Shown here: positions 24,796 through 34,677 of the stretch, in pieces
Position numbering within the stretch: position 1 is the first letter of the stretch
Layout: the number at the start of each line of letters is the position of its first letter
Source: Chryseobacterium ginsenosidimutans
GTDB taxonomy: Bacteria; Bacteroidota; Bacteroidia; Flavobacteriales; Weeksellaceae
Direction of reading: 5' to 3'
Length of the DNA stretch: 64,000 nt
Assembly (NCBI RefSeq): GCF_030823405.1
Contig: NZ_JAUSXC010000001.1
Coordinates: 1,471,001 to 1,535,000, forward strand
The notes under the pieces: model-generated
Databases searched by the model: none
What the model saw: only the letters and a program-made list of their open reading frames with translations
Told to the model about the DNA's origin: nothing
Position numbers and translations under genes: made by a program

Positions 24796-25617
24796 ATGAT
24801 GAAAGATAAAATACTGGCTGTATTAATAGCATTTGTATTAGTTTCCTGTAAAACTAATCCTAACGCACATAATGATCTGAATTATATGCAGAACATAGAA
24901 AATGTTGCTATAGATGCATCAGCGAAAAATTCTCAACCTACAATTCAGCCTGGTGATCAGCTAATCATTCTTATTACGGCTAAGGATACAGATGTTGTAA
25001 AGCCATTTAATCAAAATTATTCATCATCAGAATTTATTCAGACCAATGCTTTAGCTGGAGGAAATACCCCAGGTCAGGGAACAGTAAATGTTTCAGGACC
25101 TTCTTATATTGTAGATGTAAACGGAGATATAGATTTTCCTATTTTGGGAAGACTTAGTACATCTAATAAGACATTAATACAATTTAAAGATGAATTAAAA
25201 ACGAAGGTGTCAGAATTTGTTATTAATCCAACCATAAGTGTTAGGCTTGCTAATTTCAAAATAACAATTTTAGGTGAAGTAAACAGGCAGGGTGATTATA
25301 TTGTAAGTAACGGTCAGGCAACTATCTTAAATGCACTTGGTATGGCAGGCGATCTTACTATGTACGGAAAAAGAAATGATATATTGATTATAAGAACAGA
25401 AAATGGACAGATAACACATGGGCGAGTGAATATCCAGGATGCTAATCTTATCAATTCGTCATATTATAATTTGAAGCAAGGTGATGCCATTATAGTTTCT
25501 TCAAATAACACAAAAAGTATTACTGCTAAACAAAACCCGAATACACCAATCATTTTGTCTGCTGTTTCAATAGGCGTTACAGCTATTGCAGTGGTAATAG
25601 GTTTATTTAAGAAATAG
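24796..25617 (+). CDS. wza: Polysaccharide export lipoprotein (Wza/BexD-like)
   Basis: Outer-membrane export channel component of 273 aa. It starts with a lipoprotein signal whose lipobox LVSC places the lipidated Cys at residue 18. The Poly_export domain (QPGDQLIILITAKD to DGDIDFPILGRL) and an SLBB domain (FKITILGEVNRQGDYIV) follow. A C-terminal hydrophobic helix (about residues 250-270) ending GLFKK may span the outer membrane, as in Wza. It is shorter than E. coli Wza (379 aa) with fewer SLBB repeats, as usual in Bacteroidota. It pairs with the Wzc-like kinase 3 nt downstream. Confidence 0.92.
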   Translation: MMKDKILAVLIAFVLVSCKTNPNAHNDLNYMQNIENVAIDASAKNSQPTIQPGDQLIILITAKDTDVVKPFNQNYSSSEFIQTNALAGGNTPGQGTVNVSGPSYIVDVNGDIDFPILGRLSTSNKTLIQFKDELKTKVSEFVINPTISVRLANFKITILGEVNRQGDYIVSNGQATILNALGMAGDLTMYGKRNDILIIRTENGQITHGRVNIQDANLINSSYYNLKQGDAIIVSSNNTKSITAKQNPNTPIILSAVSIGVTAIAVVIGLFKK

Positions 25618-25620
25618 AAA

Positions 25621-27984
25621 ATGATGAAAAAGAACAATCATGTAGTTGAAGCAGAAAATTCTGAATTACATATCCGTGAGATTCTACAGCCTTATGCAAA
25701 ACGATGGTATTGGTTTATATTCAGTATTATTATAGGTGTAATATGTGCCTATTTGTATTTGAGAAAACAAGTACCTGTATTCGAGGTGGCTTCTACAGTA
25801 CTTATTAAAGATTCTAAAGCAAATAATGGAGGAACCCAAGACTTTGCGGTATTAAGAGATATTTCAGGTATAGGAAAAATTGGTAGTAATGGCGTGGAAA
25901 ATGAAATGGAAATTTTCAAATCCAAGAAACTGATAAAAGAAGTTGTAAAAGAATTAGGGCTCGAAACAAATGTTTATCACGGAGATATAAAACATGAGCT
26001 CTTTGGTGAAACATCACCTGTAAAAGTAAGAATTATTCAGGAAAAGCAGACTTCTGCAAAAGTTTCCCGCCTGATGAATTTAAAAATAAATGGAGATAAG
26101 TTAGAATTGGGATCAGAAGGGATTCCAACAATTAATACCACATTTAATAAAATAATTAGTTTGCCGTTTGCGAATATAATGATATTGAAAAACGAGCAAT
26201 ATGTATCAGAGAATAAAAATAATGAAATATTATTGGATATTTCCAATCTTGCGGGTAAAACAGATCTGTATCAGGGTGCGCTTAATGTAACTTTAATAAA
26301 TAAAGATGCAACGGTTATTAAATTAGCGATGAATTATAGCCAAATTGAAAAAGCTAAGGCAATTATCAATAAATTGGTTCAGGTATATAATGAAGATGCA
26401 ATTGCAGATAAAAATACAGAATTTAGTAATACTGCAAAATTTATAGATGACCGTATAACTCAGGTAGGAAGAGACTTGGGGGATGTTGAAAGTGAAAAAG
26501 AAAAGTTTAAGCAGACTAACCGGATTTCCGATATAGAAACAGAAACTAAAATTGGGCTGCAAACAAATGTAGAAGCCAAAAGTAAGGAACTGGAAATTGA
26601 TGCACAATTAGAGCTCACCGATGCTTTATTGGGGTATGTTTCTAATCAGAATTCATATCAAACTCTTCCGAGTAACGTAGGATTGAATAATCCGGGTTCT
26701 ACTGCCAATGTAGCAACTTATAACCAATTGGTTTTGGAAAGGAATAGATTATTGGAAAATGCTACTCCTCAAAACCCATTAGTGGTAGATATTACAAAAC
26801 AGATTAATAATATCCGCAGTTCGGTTATTCAGAGTCTACAAAAAAACAAAACGGGTCTTCAATTAGCAAAAAACGGCTTATCTTTTGAGCAAAACAATAT
26901 CTCTGGAAAGATTGCTAAAGTTCCAGCTCAGGAAAAACTTTTTAGAAGTATTGAAAGACAACAGCAGATAAAAGAATCCTTATATCTGCTATTATTACAA
27001 AAAAGAGAAGAAACGGCTATCTCGATGGCTATTACTGCTCCCAAGGCTAGAGTTGTAGATGAAGCATATATAGGTTTCCAGGTTGCTCCAAAATCAATGG
27101 TTATCCTTTTATTTGGATTTTTATTTGGATTATTATTGCCAATAGGTATTGTTTATCTTCAGCAAATTTTTAATAATAAAGTAGAAACAAAACATGACTT
27201 GGAAAAGCTGACTCACAAAAAACCAATTATTGGAGAAATTCCAAGTATGGAACGAGGGCAGAATGAATTAGTAAAAATAAATGATCTGTCACCAATGGCA
27301 GAGTCTTTCAGAATACTGATTACGAACATGAATTTTATGTTACCGAAAAATCTTAAACAAGGAAGAACAGTATTTGTTACCTCTACTGTAAAAGGGGAAG
27401 GAAAAACTCATATCTCAGTAAACCTTGCCTTAACAATTGCAAGTCCTAAAAAGAAGGTAATTATTATAGGTTCGGATATCAGAAACCCTCAGTTGCAAAG
27501 ATATAATACGGCAAGAAAAGGATTAGCAGGTCTTACCGAATTCCTTTATGATGATCATCTTTCTGTTAATGATATTGTACATCAAAGTTCTTTTAATTCT
27601 AATCTAGATGTTATCTATTCAGGAAGTATTCCTCCAAATCCAACGGAATTATTATCCAACGAAAGATACGAAGATCTTCTTGCTGATTTAAGAATCAAAT
27701 ACGATTACATTATTGTAGATACAGCACCATTGATGTTGGTTACTGATACTTTACTTATTGCAGATCTGGCAGACATCACTTTATATGTTACAAGATCTGG
27801 ACACACAGAAAAATCTTTGATTGATTTTGCAAATAAGCAAATTGAAAATCAGAGAATAAAGAATGTTGCTTTTGTCCTTAATGATGTAAATAAAGAATTT
27901 TTTGCCTATGGTAATAAATATGGGTATGGATATGGTGCAGAACATAAAAGTTTTTTTAATAGGATAAAAAGTATTTTTAAATAA
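25621..27984 (+). CDS. wzc: Polysaccharide co-polymerase / BY-type tyrosine autokinase (Wzc-like)
   Basis: Inner-membrane protein (787 aa) that controls chain length and export. It has a Wzz domain with a first helix (about 32-50), a long periplasmic coiled-coil region (about 270-460) and a second helix (about 478-500). The cytoplasmic kinase has Walker [10 protein letters not shown] (about 588-596), Walker A' [13 protein letters not shown] and Walker [12 protein letters not shown]. The C-terminus holds a Tyr cluster ([10 protein letters not shown]) that is the expected autophosphorylation site. Walker A' has Ser before the Asp (GSD), where GAD or GTD is usual. Confidence 0.94.
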   Translation: MMKKNNHVVEAENSELHIREILQPYAKRWYWFIFSIIIGVICAYLYLRKQVPVFEVASTVLIKDSKANNGGTQDFAVLRDISGIGKIGSNGVENEMEIFKSKKLIKEVVKELGLETNVYHGDIKHELFGETSPVKVRIIQEKQTSAKVSRLMNLKINGDKLELGSEGIPTINTTFNKIISLPFANIMILKNEQYVSENKNNEILLDISNLAGKTDLYQGALNVTLINKDATVIKLAMNYSQIEKAKAIINKLVQVYNEDAIADKNTEFSNTAKFIDDRITQVGRDLGDVESEKEKFKQTNRISDIETETKIGLQTNVEAKSKELEIDAQLELTDALLGYVSNQNSYQTLPSNVGLNNPGSTANVATYNQLVLERNRLLENATPQNPLVVDITKQINNIRSSVIQSLQKNKTGLQLAKNGLSFEQNNISGKIAKVPAQEKLFRSIERQQQIKESLYLLLLQKREETAISMAITAPKARVVDEAYIGFQVAPKSMVILLFGFLFGLLLPIGIVYLQQIFNNKVETKHDLEKLTHKKPIIGEIPSMERGQNELVKINDLSPMAESFRILITNMNFMLPKNLKQGRTVFVTSTVKGEGKTHISVNLALTIASPKKKVIIIGSDIRNPQLQRYNTARKGLAGLTEFLYDDHLSVNDIVHQSSFNSNLDVIYSGSIPPNPTELLSNERYEDLLADLRIKYDYIIVDTAPLMLVTDTLLIADLADITLYVTRSGHTEKSLIDFANKQIENQRIKNVAFVLNDVNKEFFAYGNKYGYGYGAEHKSFFNRIKSIFK

Positions 27985-27987
27985 CAA

Positions 27988-28406
27988 ATGGTGCACACAC
28001 CAAAAAAATTACAAAATTACTGTAATTGAACAGGGATATGTAGGTTCATTTAGCATTGAAGTTGGAAATATTTAACTGTGTATTGTGATTAATGTAAAAA
28101 ATTAGATAACCTAAAAACGATCAGGATTATAAGATTGTCCGATATTAAATATAAATATATATTTATACAGAACTGAAACGATGGGCATTGAATGTAAATA
28201 TTATGATCTTTTGCCAGCAAGAAGTAATTTGTTATTATATAGAAATACTTTAGGATTTTGGTAATGACAAAAAATAGGAAGTTATGTTTTAGCCGTTTCT
28301 TTAAAAGTTCAAAGATTCGAATACTATTTTACTGAAAACCGAAGTGTTAATAATATTTGATGCTAAAGCATTTTTAGATACAGATGTTGTAGATGCAAGA
28401 TTATAA
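27988..28406 (+). pseudogene. Decayed nucleotide-sugar dehydrogenase (UDP-ManNAc/GalNAc dehydrogenase type)
   Basis: No open frame spans this 505-nt gap, but pieces of one enzyme are readable. From 28013 the frame gives KITVIEQGYVGSFSIEVGNI, matching the N-terminal VIGLGYVGLP..IE Rossmann motif of UDP-ManNAc/UDP-GalNAc 6-dehydrogenases. Removing one A from the 7-A run near 28002 joins it to an ATG at 27988. Further on come MGIECKYYDLL, then SYVLAVSLK, and finally IIFDAKAFLDTDVVDARL ending in TAA at 28404-28406, the usual C-terminus of this family. About 420 nt remain of about 1,300, with frameshifts, stops and a large internal deletion. It lies between Wzc and Wzx. Confidence 0.72.
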
Positions 28407-28489
28407 ACGACAGAAAAATATTAACATTACTATTTTGTCATAGCTTAGAAAGCAATTAAATTTAAGTTTCCATATCTAAAAGATAATAA

Positions 28490-29794
28490 ATGCTTGAAAA
28501 AAAAAAATTAATTAGAAATATAGCTTCATTGGGAATTATACAAGTTGTTAATTATGTATTTCCATTGATTACTGTACCATATGTTTCTAGAATTATTGGG
28601 CCTGATGGATATGGTATAATTAATTATGCAGCAGCTTTTATAGGGTATTTTACTCTTTTGATAGCCTACGGTTTTGATTTGACTGCTACCAGAAGAATTT
28701 CTCAGAATTCTGAAAATAAAGAATATATCAATACCATCATCTCAGAAGTTATTACAGCCAGAATTATTTTGTTTATATTGTCCTGTATCTTATTTATAAT
28801 TTCAATATACTTTTTTAAGCCTATCCAAAAAGATATTTACATTGCAATTATATTATTTATTGGGTGCATCTCAACAGTTATATCTCCACAATATATTTTT
28901 CAGGGACTTCAAGAATTAGAAATATTTGCAAAACTGAATTTTGTAAAAGGTATTATTAATACAGTATTAGTATTTATCTTAATAAAAGAAAGTTCGGATT
29001 ATTTTTGGATACCTACATTATCAGTATGTTTCTTACTTCTTATTAATATTTTCCTATTTTTTTATGCTATTAAAAAATTTCATTTAAAGTATGAGTTTAT
29101 ATCTGTAAAGCAAGCTCTTAAACTGATTATAAATGAGAGGATGATTTTCTTTTCTACTGTAGTTATCAGCCTGTATACTTCTACGAATACTGTGGTTCTT
29201 GGTTTTTTTGCAGACAATAAAGAGGTTGGATATTATACTACCAGTCAAGGTTTTTTAAATATAGTCAATTTAATGCTGACAATTCCTATTTCTACAGCCC
29301 TTTATCCTTTTATTGGAAAAGGCTTTTCTGTATCTAGAGAACATGGGATAAATCTTATAAAAAAAATTCTGCCAATTGTTTTTTATTTAACTTTTTTTGC
29401 TTCGATTGGAATATTGATATTTGCCCCATTTTTAATTAAGCTTATTTACGGGCATAAATTTGATAATTCCATTGTTGTTTTAAAAATTATTTCATTTATA
29501 CCACTCATCGTTGGAATGTCTAATATTTTTGGAATTCAATTAATGCTAAATTTAGGCTTGGATAAGGTATTTTTTAAAGCTACTTTTATTGCAAGTATCA
29601 TAGGATTTATTCTCAACATCATAATGAGTAAATATTGGGGATATATCGGAACTGCATGGAACTGTGTAATTATAGAATGCGTAGTAACAGTATTAATGTA
29701 TTTTGCTTTAAAAAAGGAAAAGATTGGAATTTTTGAAATAGAATATTTTAAACCAAAGCAAATTATTTTGACACTAAAAAATAGAAAAGAATAA
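28490..29794 (+). CDS. wzx: Oligosaccharide-unit flippase (Wzx-like)
   Basis: Polytopic inner-membrane protein (434 aa) that should flip the undecaprenyl-linked repeat unit to the periplasm. The start IASLGIIQVVNYVFPLITVP and the motif GPDGYGIINYAAAFIGYF are typical of the polysaccharide-biosynthesis MOP superfamily. About 12 hydrophobic segments spread over its length, as expected. Base composition drops to very AT-rich here, as in the next eight genes. It begins 83 nt after the dehydrogenase remnant. Confidence 0.92.
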   Translation: MLEKKKLIRNIASLGIIQVVNYVFPLITVPYVSRIIGPDGYGIINYAAAFIGYFTLLIAYGFDLTATRRISQNSENKEYINTIISEVITARIILFILSCILFIISIYFFKPIQKDIYIAIILFIGCISTVISPQYIFQGLQELEIFAKLNFVKGIINTVLVFILIKESSDYFWIPTLSVCFLLLINIFLFFYAIKKFHLKYEFISVKQALKLIINERMIFFSTVVISLYTSTNTVVLGFFADNKEVGYYTTSQGFLNIVNLMLTIPISTALYPFIGKGFSVSREHGINLIKKILPIVFYLTFFASIGILIFAPFLIKLIYGHKFDNSIVVLKIISFIPLIVGMSNIFGIQLMLNLGLDKVFFKATFIASIIGFILNIIMSKYWGYIGTAWNCVIIECVVTVLMYFALKKEKIGIFEIEYFKPKQIILTLKNRKE

Positions 29795-29799
29795 CAAAG

Positions 29800-30903
29800 A
29801 TGAAAAAATATCTAATAATAGGATCGGGCTTTTCAGGTGCTGTAATTGCAGAACAATTAAGCAAAGATCCTGAAAATCATATCACAGTTGTAGACGACAG
29901 AGATCATATCGGAGGAAATTGTTATACAGAAAGAGATACGGAAACGAACGTGATGGTGCACAAATATGGACCACATATTTTCAATACTGATAATAAAGAG
30001 GTTTGGGATTATATTCAGAATTTCTGTGAAATGGTACCTTTTATAAACAGAGTAAAATCTGTTTATAAAGGAAATGTCTATTCAATGCCTATTAATTTAC
30101 ATACTATTAACCAGTTTTTTAATAAGGCTATGAAGCCTGAAGAAGCAAAAGTCTTTATAGAATCTGTTGCTAAAAACGAGATTGATGAACCTCAAAACTT
30201 TGAAGAACAAGCTATGAAGTTTATTGGTAAAGATCTTTATAAGGCTTTCTTTTATGGTTATACTAAAAAGCAATGGGGTTGTGAACCTACCGAATTGCCG
30301 GCAAGTATTTTGAAGAGATTGCCAGTAAGATTTAATTATAATGATAATTATTATGCAAACCCATATCAGGGAATCCCTAAAGATGGCTATACTGCTATTT
30401 TTGAAAAAATGCTTGCAAGCTCAAATATTGAAGTAAAATTAAATACAAAATTTGATGCTTCATGGGATTTGTCAGAATTTGAGCATGTTTTTTATTCTGG
30501 GCCTATAGATGCTTTTTTTGATTTTAAATATGGAAGATTGTCATATAGAACCGTATATTTCGAGAAATCAGTTGCAGAAGGAGATTATCAGGGAAATCCT
30601 GTGATCAACTATGCAGATCCGGAAGTTCCGTATACAAGAGTTCATGAACATAAGCATTTCACTCCTTGGGAGCAGCACGAAAAAACAACATATTTTACAG
30701 AATATAGCAAAGAAACCGAGGGAAATGATATCCCTTATTATCCTAAAAGATTGAAAGATGATATGGAAAAGCTTTCTTTATATGAAGATGAAGTAAAAAA
30801 ACTAGATAAAATTTCTTTTGTGGGAAGGTTGGCGACTTACAGATATATGGATATGCATCATGTAATTGGTGAGGCTTTGGATTTAATAAAAAAAATAAAT
30901 TAA
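29800..30903 (+). CDS. glf: UDP-galactopyranose mutase
   Basis: Flavoenzyme that converts UDP-Galp to UDP-Galf, the donor for galactofuranose residues. The 367-aa length is normal. FAD binding is shown by IIGSGFSGAVIAEQL (about residues 5-19) and DDRDHIGGNCYT. The family blocks VHKYGPHIFNTDN, FYGYTKKQWG, PVRFNYNDNYY and the C-terminal GRLATYRYMDMHHVIGEAL are present. This predicts Galf in the polymer and at least one galactofuranosyltransferase among the following genes. Confidence 0.96.
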   Translation: MKKYLIIGSGFSGAVIAEQLSKDPENHITVVDDRDHIGGNCYTERDTETNVMVHKYGPHIFNTDNKEVWDYIQNFCEMVPFINRVKSVYKGNVYSMPINLHTINQFFNKAMKPEEAKVFIESVAKNEIDEPQNFEEQAMKFIGKDLYKAFFYGYTKKQWGCEPTELPASILKRLPVRFNYNDNYYANPYQGIPKDGYTAIFEKMLASSNIEVKLNTKFDASWDLSEFEHVFYSGPIDAFFDFKYGRLSYRTVYFEKSVAEGDYQGNPVINYADPEVPYTRVHEHKHFTPWEQHEKTTYFTEYSKETEGNDIPYYPKRLKDDMEKLSLYEDEVKKLDKISFVGRLATYRYMDMHHVIGEALDLIKKIN

Positions 30904-30908
30904 ATTTT

Positions 30909-32153
30909 ATGAGAGTTCTTCAAATTTGTACCGGTTTTGATATTTCTTTTCATGGAGGAATAACAAATTATGTCAGAAATATTTCCGGTACAATGGCGGA
31001 AAATGGACATGATGTAACTGTACTTTATTCAAAAGATAATAAAGAAGAAAAGAATTACAGCTTTAAGACACTCAATATAAACCCTAAGCTTAGACCTTTT
31101 CACTTGAGTAGTATTATCAGTAACAATGATATTGATTTATTAGAAAAAATAGTAAAAGATATTTCACCGGATATTATTCATGTACACATGATGATAGATT
31201 TGCCTGTGAGAGCTTTGGAAATATTCAAGAAATACGCTAAAGTAGTTATATCTCTTCATGATTATTCATACGTGTGTAATAGAATAATACTTTTGGATAA
31301 AGATGGAAAACTATGCACAAATAGTGATTCTAATAAAAAATGTAACTCTTGTATCTCTTTTGAAGAAACTATAGATAACCGATATATTTCGGCGGGAGTA
31401 AGAGAAGGATTAAAGCTGTTGAAAATAAAAAGATTAGGAAATTCCAGTGGTCATCATGAAAGATTTTTAGAAGGAAAAAAATTATTTAAAAGTGTTGATT
31501 CTTTGATTGCCGTTTCCAGTAGAGTAAAAGAAATTTATCAGGAAAATGGATATGATAATGATTTGTTTATTGTAAATCATATCGGGAATTATACGGCTGA
31601 TGAAAGTTTTAGAAATAATTTTAAGGGAAGGGTGAAAAAAGATCCTATTCAAAAATTAAAATTGGGATTTATTGGTAATTTGCATTTTCATAAAGGAGCC
31701 AATTTGTTTTTGAAATTAGTAGAAAATAGTGATCACGAATTTCATATTTATGGTGGGATAGATGATTCCGTTTTAGAAAAGATACAATCAATGCATCATG
31801 TATTTTATCATGGCAGATATCAGCACAGCGATTTGGTCAATATTTTAAAGCAAATTGATTTGGGATTGGTATTGTCGATTTGGGAAGATAATGCTCCACA
31901 GGTTGTTTTTGAATTTTTAAATGCCGGAGTTCCTGTTATCGGAACCAAAATGGGTGGGATACCGGATTTTGTCAATGAAAATAACGGGTTTCTTTTTGAG
32001 AATAATGACACGGGTATTGAATCTGTTTTAAAGTTGATGAACTCGGAAGAAATTTATAATTTATACAATAGGGTAATTAATACAATAGAAGGAACGAAAA
32101 CAGCCTCACAACATATGGATGAGCTGATGAAAATTTATAATCAGATTTTATGA
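30909..32153 (+). CDS. Glycosyltransferase family 4 (GT-B)
   Basis: Predicted cytoplasmic retaining glycosyltransferase, 414 aa. The N-terminal domain starts VLQICTGFDISFHGGITNYV, with a glycine loop and an IIHVHMMIDLP segment. The C-terminal nucleotide-sugar domain begins KLGFIGNLHFHKGANLFL and holds the donor-site stretch LSIWEDNAPQVVFEFLNAGV followed by PVIGTKMGGIPDFV. A small Cys cluster near residues 137-154 (CTNSDSNKKCNSC) resembles the metal-type cluster seen in some GT4 proteins. Donor and acceptor are not predictable. Its stop overlaps the next gene by 4 nt. Confidence 0.9.
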   Translation: MRVLQICTGFDISFHGGITNYVRNISGTMAENGHDVTVLYSKDNKEEKNYSFKTLNINPKLRPFHLSSIISNNDIDLLEKIVKDISPDIIHVHMMIDLPVRALEIFKKYAKVVISLHDYSYVCNRIILLDKDGKLCTNSDSNKKCNSCISFEETIDNRYISAGVREGLKLLKIKRLGNSSGHHERFLEGKKLFKSVDSLIAVSSRVKEIYQENGYDNDLFIVNHIGNYTADESFRNNFKGRVKKDPIQKLKLGFIGNLHFHKGANLFLKLVENSDHEFHIYGGIDDSVLEKIQSMHHVFYHGRYQHSDLVNILKQIDLGLVLSIWEDNAPQVVFEFLNAGVPVIGTKMGGIPDFVNENNGFLFENNDTGIESVLKLMNSEEIYNLYNRVINTIEGTKTASQHMDELMKIYNQIL

Positions 32154-32812
32154 TCAGATTTTTAAAACTATTAAATTTAATTCGTTCTAAAATAATCATG
32201 TTATTTAGACAATACTTGCAATCTGTAGATTGGAGATTGAATAATGGGCATAATAGTACCACTTTAGGGAAACATATTTCCAGTATAGATAAGGTGAAAG
32301 TAGGGAAATATTCTTATGGTCAGCTCAATATTGAAGCCTATGATCATAAAGATGAAAAATTAGTAATAGGAAACTTTGTGAGTATTGCTTCTAACGTTCG
32401 TTTTATTTTGGGTGGAAATCATCAGATCAATACTTTTTCTACGTTTCCTGTTAAATCAGTTTTTATTAAACACAGTCCTCAACATGATGCGATGACAAGA
32501 GGAGCAATAGAAGTTGAAGACGAAGTTTGGATAGGAGCGAATTCTATAATTATGTCGGGTGTAAAACTAGGTAAAGGATCCATAGTAGCAGCGGGAAGTA
32601 TTGTAACGAAAAATGTTGAGCAATTTTCTATAGTTGGAGGTAATCCTGCTAAGTTTATCAGATGGAGAATTCCTGAAGAATTGATCGAGGAAAGAAAAAA
32701 GATTAATTTGATTGATTTTGATACTGAATTAATTAAAAAGGAAAACAGTATATTTTACAGAACATTGGATAAAGACATTTTAGATTCCATAAAAAAAATA
32801 AAAAATAAGTAA
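32150..32812 (+). CDS. Hexapeptide-repeat acetyltransferase (CatB/LbH type)
   Basis: Probable O-acetyltransferase (220 aa) that decorates a sugar. The middle and C-terminal half form a left-handed beta-helix: LVIGNFVSIASNVRFILGG, EDEVWIGANSIIMSGV and LGKGSIVAAGSIV. The catalytic His is likely the one in GGNHQINTFSTFP. The ending IVGGNPAKFIRWR is typical of the xenobiotic/CatB subfamily. The start overlaps the GT4 stop (ATGA), so the genes are translationally coupled. Confidence 0.88.
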   Translation: MIRFLKLLNLIRSKIIMLFRQYLQSVDWRLNNGHNSTTLGKHISSIDKVKVGKYSYGQLNIEAYDHKDEKLVIGNFVSIASNVRFILGGNHQINTFSTFPVKSVFIKHSPQHDAMTRGAIEVEDEVWIGANSIIMSGVKLGKGSIVAAGSIVTKNVEQFSIVGGNPAKFIRWRIPEELIEERKKINLIDFDTELIKKENSIFYRTLDKDILDSIKKIKNK

Positions 32813-33684
32813 TGCAGGTTTCAATTATAATTGTAAATTATAATACAAAAGTTATCACAAATAATTGCATAGATTCTATCATTTCTAAAACACGAGATAT
32901 AGAATATGAAATTATATTAGTTGATAATGGATCTACAGACGGCTCCAAAGAGTATTTTGAACAAAGAGAAGAAGTAAAGTACATCTATTCCAAAGAAAAT
33001 CTCGGTTTTGGAAAAGCCAATAATCTGGGAAATCAATATGCAACCGGAGAATTTTTATTTATACTGAATTCTGACACTGTTTTAATTGAAAATTCAATAA
33101 AAATTTTAAAAGATTTTTTTGAAAGTAACGAGAGTAAATTAAATATTGGGGTTTTAGGAGCAGTTTTATGTGATGAAAATTTAAATATGATCAATACTGC
33201 AGGTTCATTTCCTCAGATTAAATTTTATATTTTGGATTATTTAAATTTATTTCTTAAAACAAAATATAAAACATACAAAAAAATTGATTTTAACGATATC
33301 ACGAAAGTGGATATGGTAAGCGGTGCAGATATGTTTTTAAGAAGAGGATTATTTAATGAAGTTAATGGTTTTGATGAGAATTTTTTCCTTTATTTTGAAG
33401 AAACGGATCTGCAAAAAAGAATTTTTAACTTATTCAAAATAAATTATATTACCAATCAAACAAAGATAATTCACCTGGAAGGTGCAAGTTCCAAGGTAAA
33501 TAATTGGAAAAGAAAAATTATACAAGATAGTCAGACATTATATTTTAGGAAAAATGAAAGTAAGAATTTTTTGAAATATGTTTTTTTTGAATTATTATGC
33601 AGTCCAATAAGATTGTTGAACTCAAATTATAGCTTTAAAGAAAATATAAGTTTCTTACAAAATAACATAAAGAATCTTTTATGA
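32812..33684 (+). CDS. Glycosyltransferase family 2 (rhamnosyltransferase-like)
   Basis: A GT-A transferase of 290 aa. The N-terminus VSIIIVNYNTKVITNNCIDS, LVDNGSTDGSKEYF, the DxD-equivalent ILNSDTV and the acceptor-side block GFDENFFLYFEETDLQKRI place it in the WbbL-like GT2 group. Members add rhamnose, galactofuranose or related sugars; with glf nearby a galactofuranosyl role is possible but not shown. It starts within the preceding stop codon (TAATG) and overlaps the next gene by 4 nt. Confidence 0.9.
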   Translation: MQVSIIIVNYNTKVITNNCIDSIISKTRDIEYEIILVDNGSTDGSKEYFEQREEVKYIYSKENLGFGKANNLGNQYATGEFLFILNSDTVLIENSIKILKDFFESNESKLNIGVLGAVLCDENLNMINTAGSFPQIKFYILDYLNLFLKTKYKTYKKIDFNDITKVDMVSGADMFLRRGLFNEVNGFDENFFLYFEETDLQKRIFNLFKINYITNQTKIIHLEGASSKVNNWKRKIIQDSQTLYFRKNESKNFLKYVFFELLCSPIRLLNSNYSFKENISFLQNNIKNLL

Positions 33685-34676
33685 AAATAGCAATAATAGG
33701 AAGTAAGGATTTTGACAGTTTGGAATATCACCTTCATGATTCATTACAATTCATGGGACATAATATTTTTCATATTGATGTAAAAGATGTTATTAAAATA
33801 CCCTATAAATATAATTATTGGGCAACAAAATTTTTCCCAAAATATGATGAACGTATTTTTACTAAAATAGCAGATCGCATTATTGATGAAAAACCAGATT
33901 TGGTAATTGGTGTTTATCGTTTTATTCATCCAAACTGTATCAAAAAAATAAAAAATGCCCTGAAAAATGTTAAAGTAATTCACATTAATCCTGATGCTTT
34001 GACGACTTTTGAATATCAACAGATATTTGTTTCAGATTACGACGCGTATTTTACTAAGGATTCTTATATTGTAGATTTTATGAAAGGCAAGATGAATTTG
34101 AATGCTCATTATCTTCCTGAAGCTTTTAATCAAAGAGTACATAAATCTGTTGATAAGGAAAAAGCAGTATTGGAAAAAGCGATTAATATTGATGTAGTTA
34201 CTTTCGGTACAATGTATCCTTATCGTGCCAATATGGTGAAAAGTTTAATCAATAACGGTATAGATATAAAGTTGTTTGGTGTGCCGGATCGGCGATTTCC
34301 TCAAAAAGCTGTCGAAAATAATTTTACCAATGAATTTATAACAGGAGATAGAAAATCTGAGGTTTTATTAGGTTCTAAAATAGTATTTAATAATTTCCAC
34401 TATGCAGAAATAGAATCTGTAAACGTAAAGTTTTTTGAAATTGGGGGTATCGGAGCATTTCAGATTTGTGACTATAAACCGATAATTAAAGAATATTCTG
34501 CCATTGACCCAGAAAAGTTTACGTATAAAAATATAAATGAGGCTGTAGAAAAAATACAATATTATTTGAATAAACCCGAAGAAAGATATGCTATTTGTGA
34601 AGAACAAAGAAAGCATTTCTTAAAGCATCATACTTATGAAAAAAGAATGGAAACAATGTTAGAACTAATCAACTAA
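33681..34676 (+). CDS. Glycosyltransferase, CgeB-like GT-B type
   Basis: A 331-aa protein with the layout of CgeB/DUF3880-type transferases. The N-terminal half-fold (KIAIIGSKDFDSLEYHLHD) is followed by DLVIGVYRFIHPNCIKK and HINPDALTTFEYQQIF. The C-terminal half has the donor-site region VNVKFFEIGGIGAFQICDYK and EERYAICEEQRKHFLKHHTYEKRM. It is less typical than the neighbouring transferases. It could act on the repeat unit or modify a terminal sugar. Overlap with the previous gene is 4 nt. Confidence 0.8.
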   Translation: MKIAIIGSKDFDSLEYHLHDSLQFMGHNIFHIDVKDVIKIPYKYNYWATKFFPKYDERIFTKIADRIIDEKPDLVIGVYRFIHPNCIKKIKNALKNVKVIHINPDALTTFEYQQIFVSDYDAYFTKDSYIVDFMKGKMNLNAHYLPEAFNQRVHKSVDKEKAVLEKAINIDVVTFGTMYPYRANMVKSLINNGIDIKLFGVPDRRFPQKAVENNFTNEFITGDRKSEVLLGSKIVFNNFHYAEIESVNVKFFEIGGIGAFQICDYKPIIKEYSAIDPEKFTYKNINEAVEKIQYYLNKPEERYAICEEQRKHFLKHHTYEKRMETMLELIN

Positions 34677-34677
34677 T

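Noticed and set aside
27990-28008. GGTG-CACA-CACC plus seven A as a terminator after wzc
   Set aside because: The stem is only 4 bp and the tail on the + strand is A, not T; the A tract is better explained as part of the decayed dehydrogenase start.
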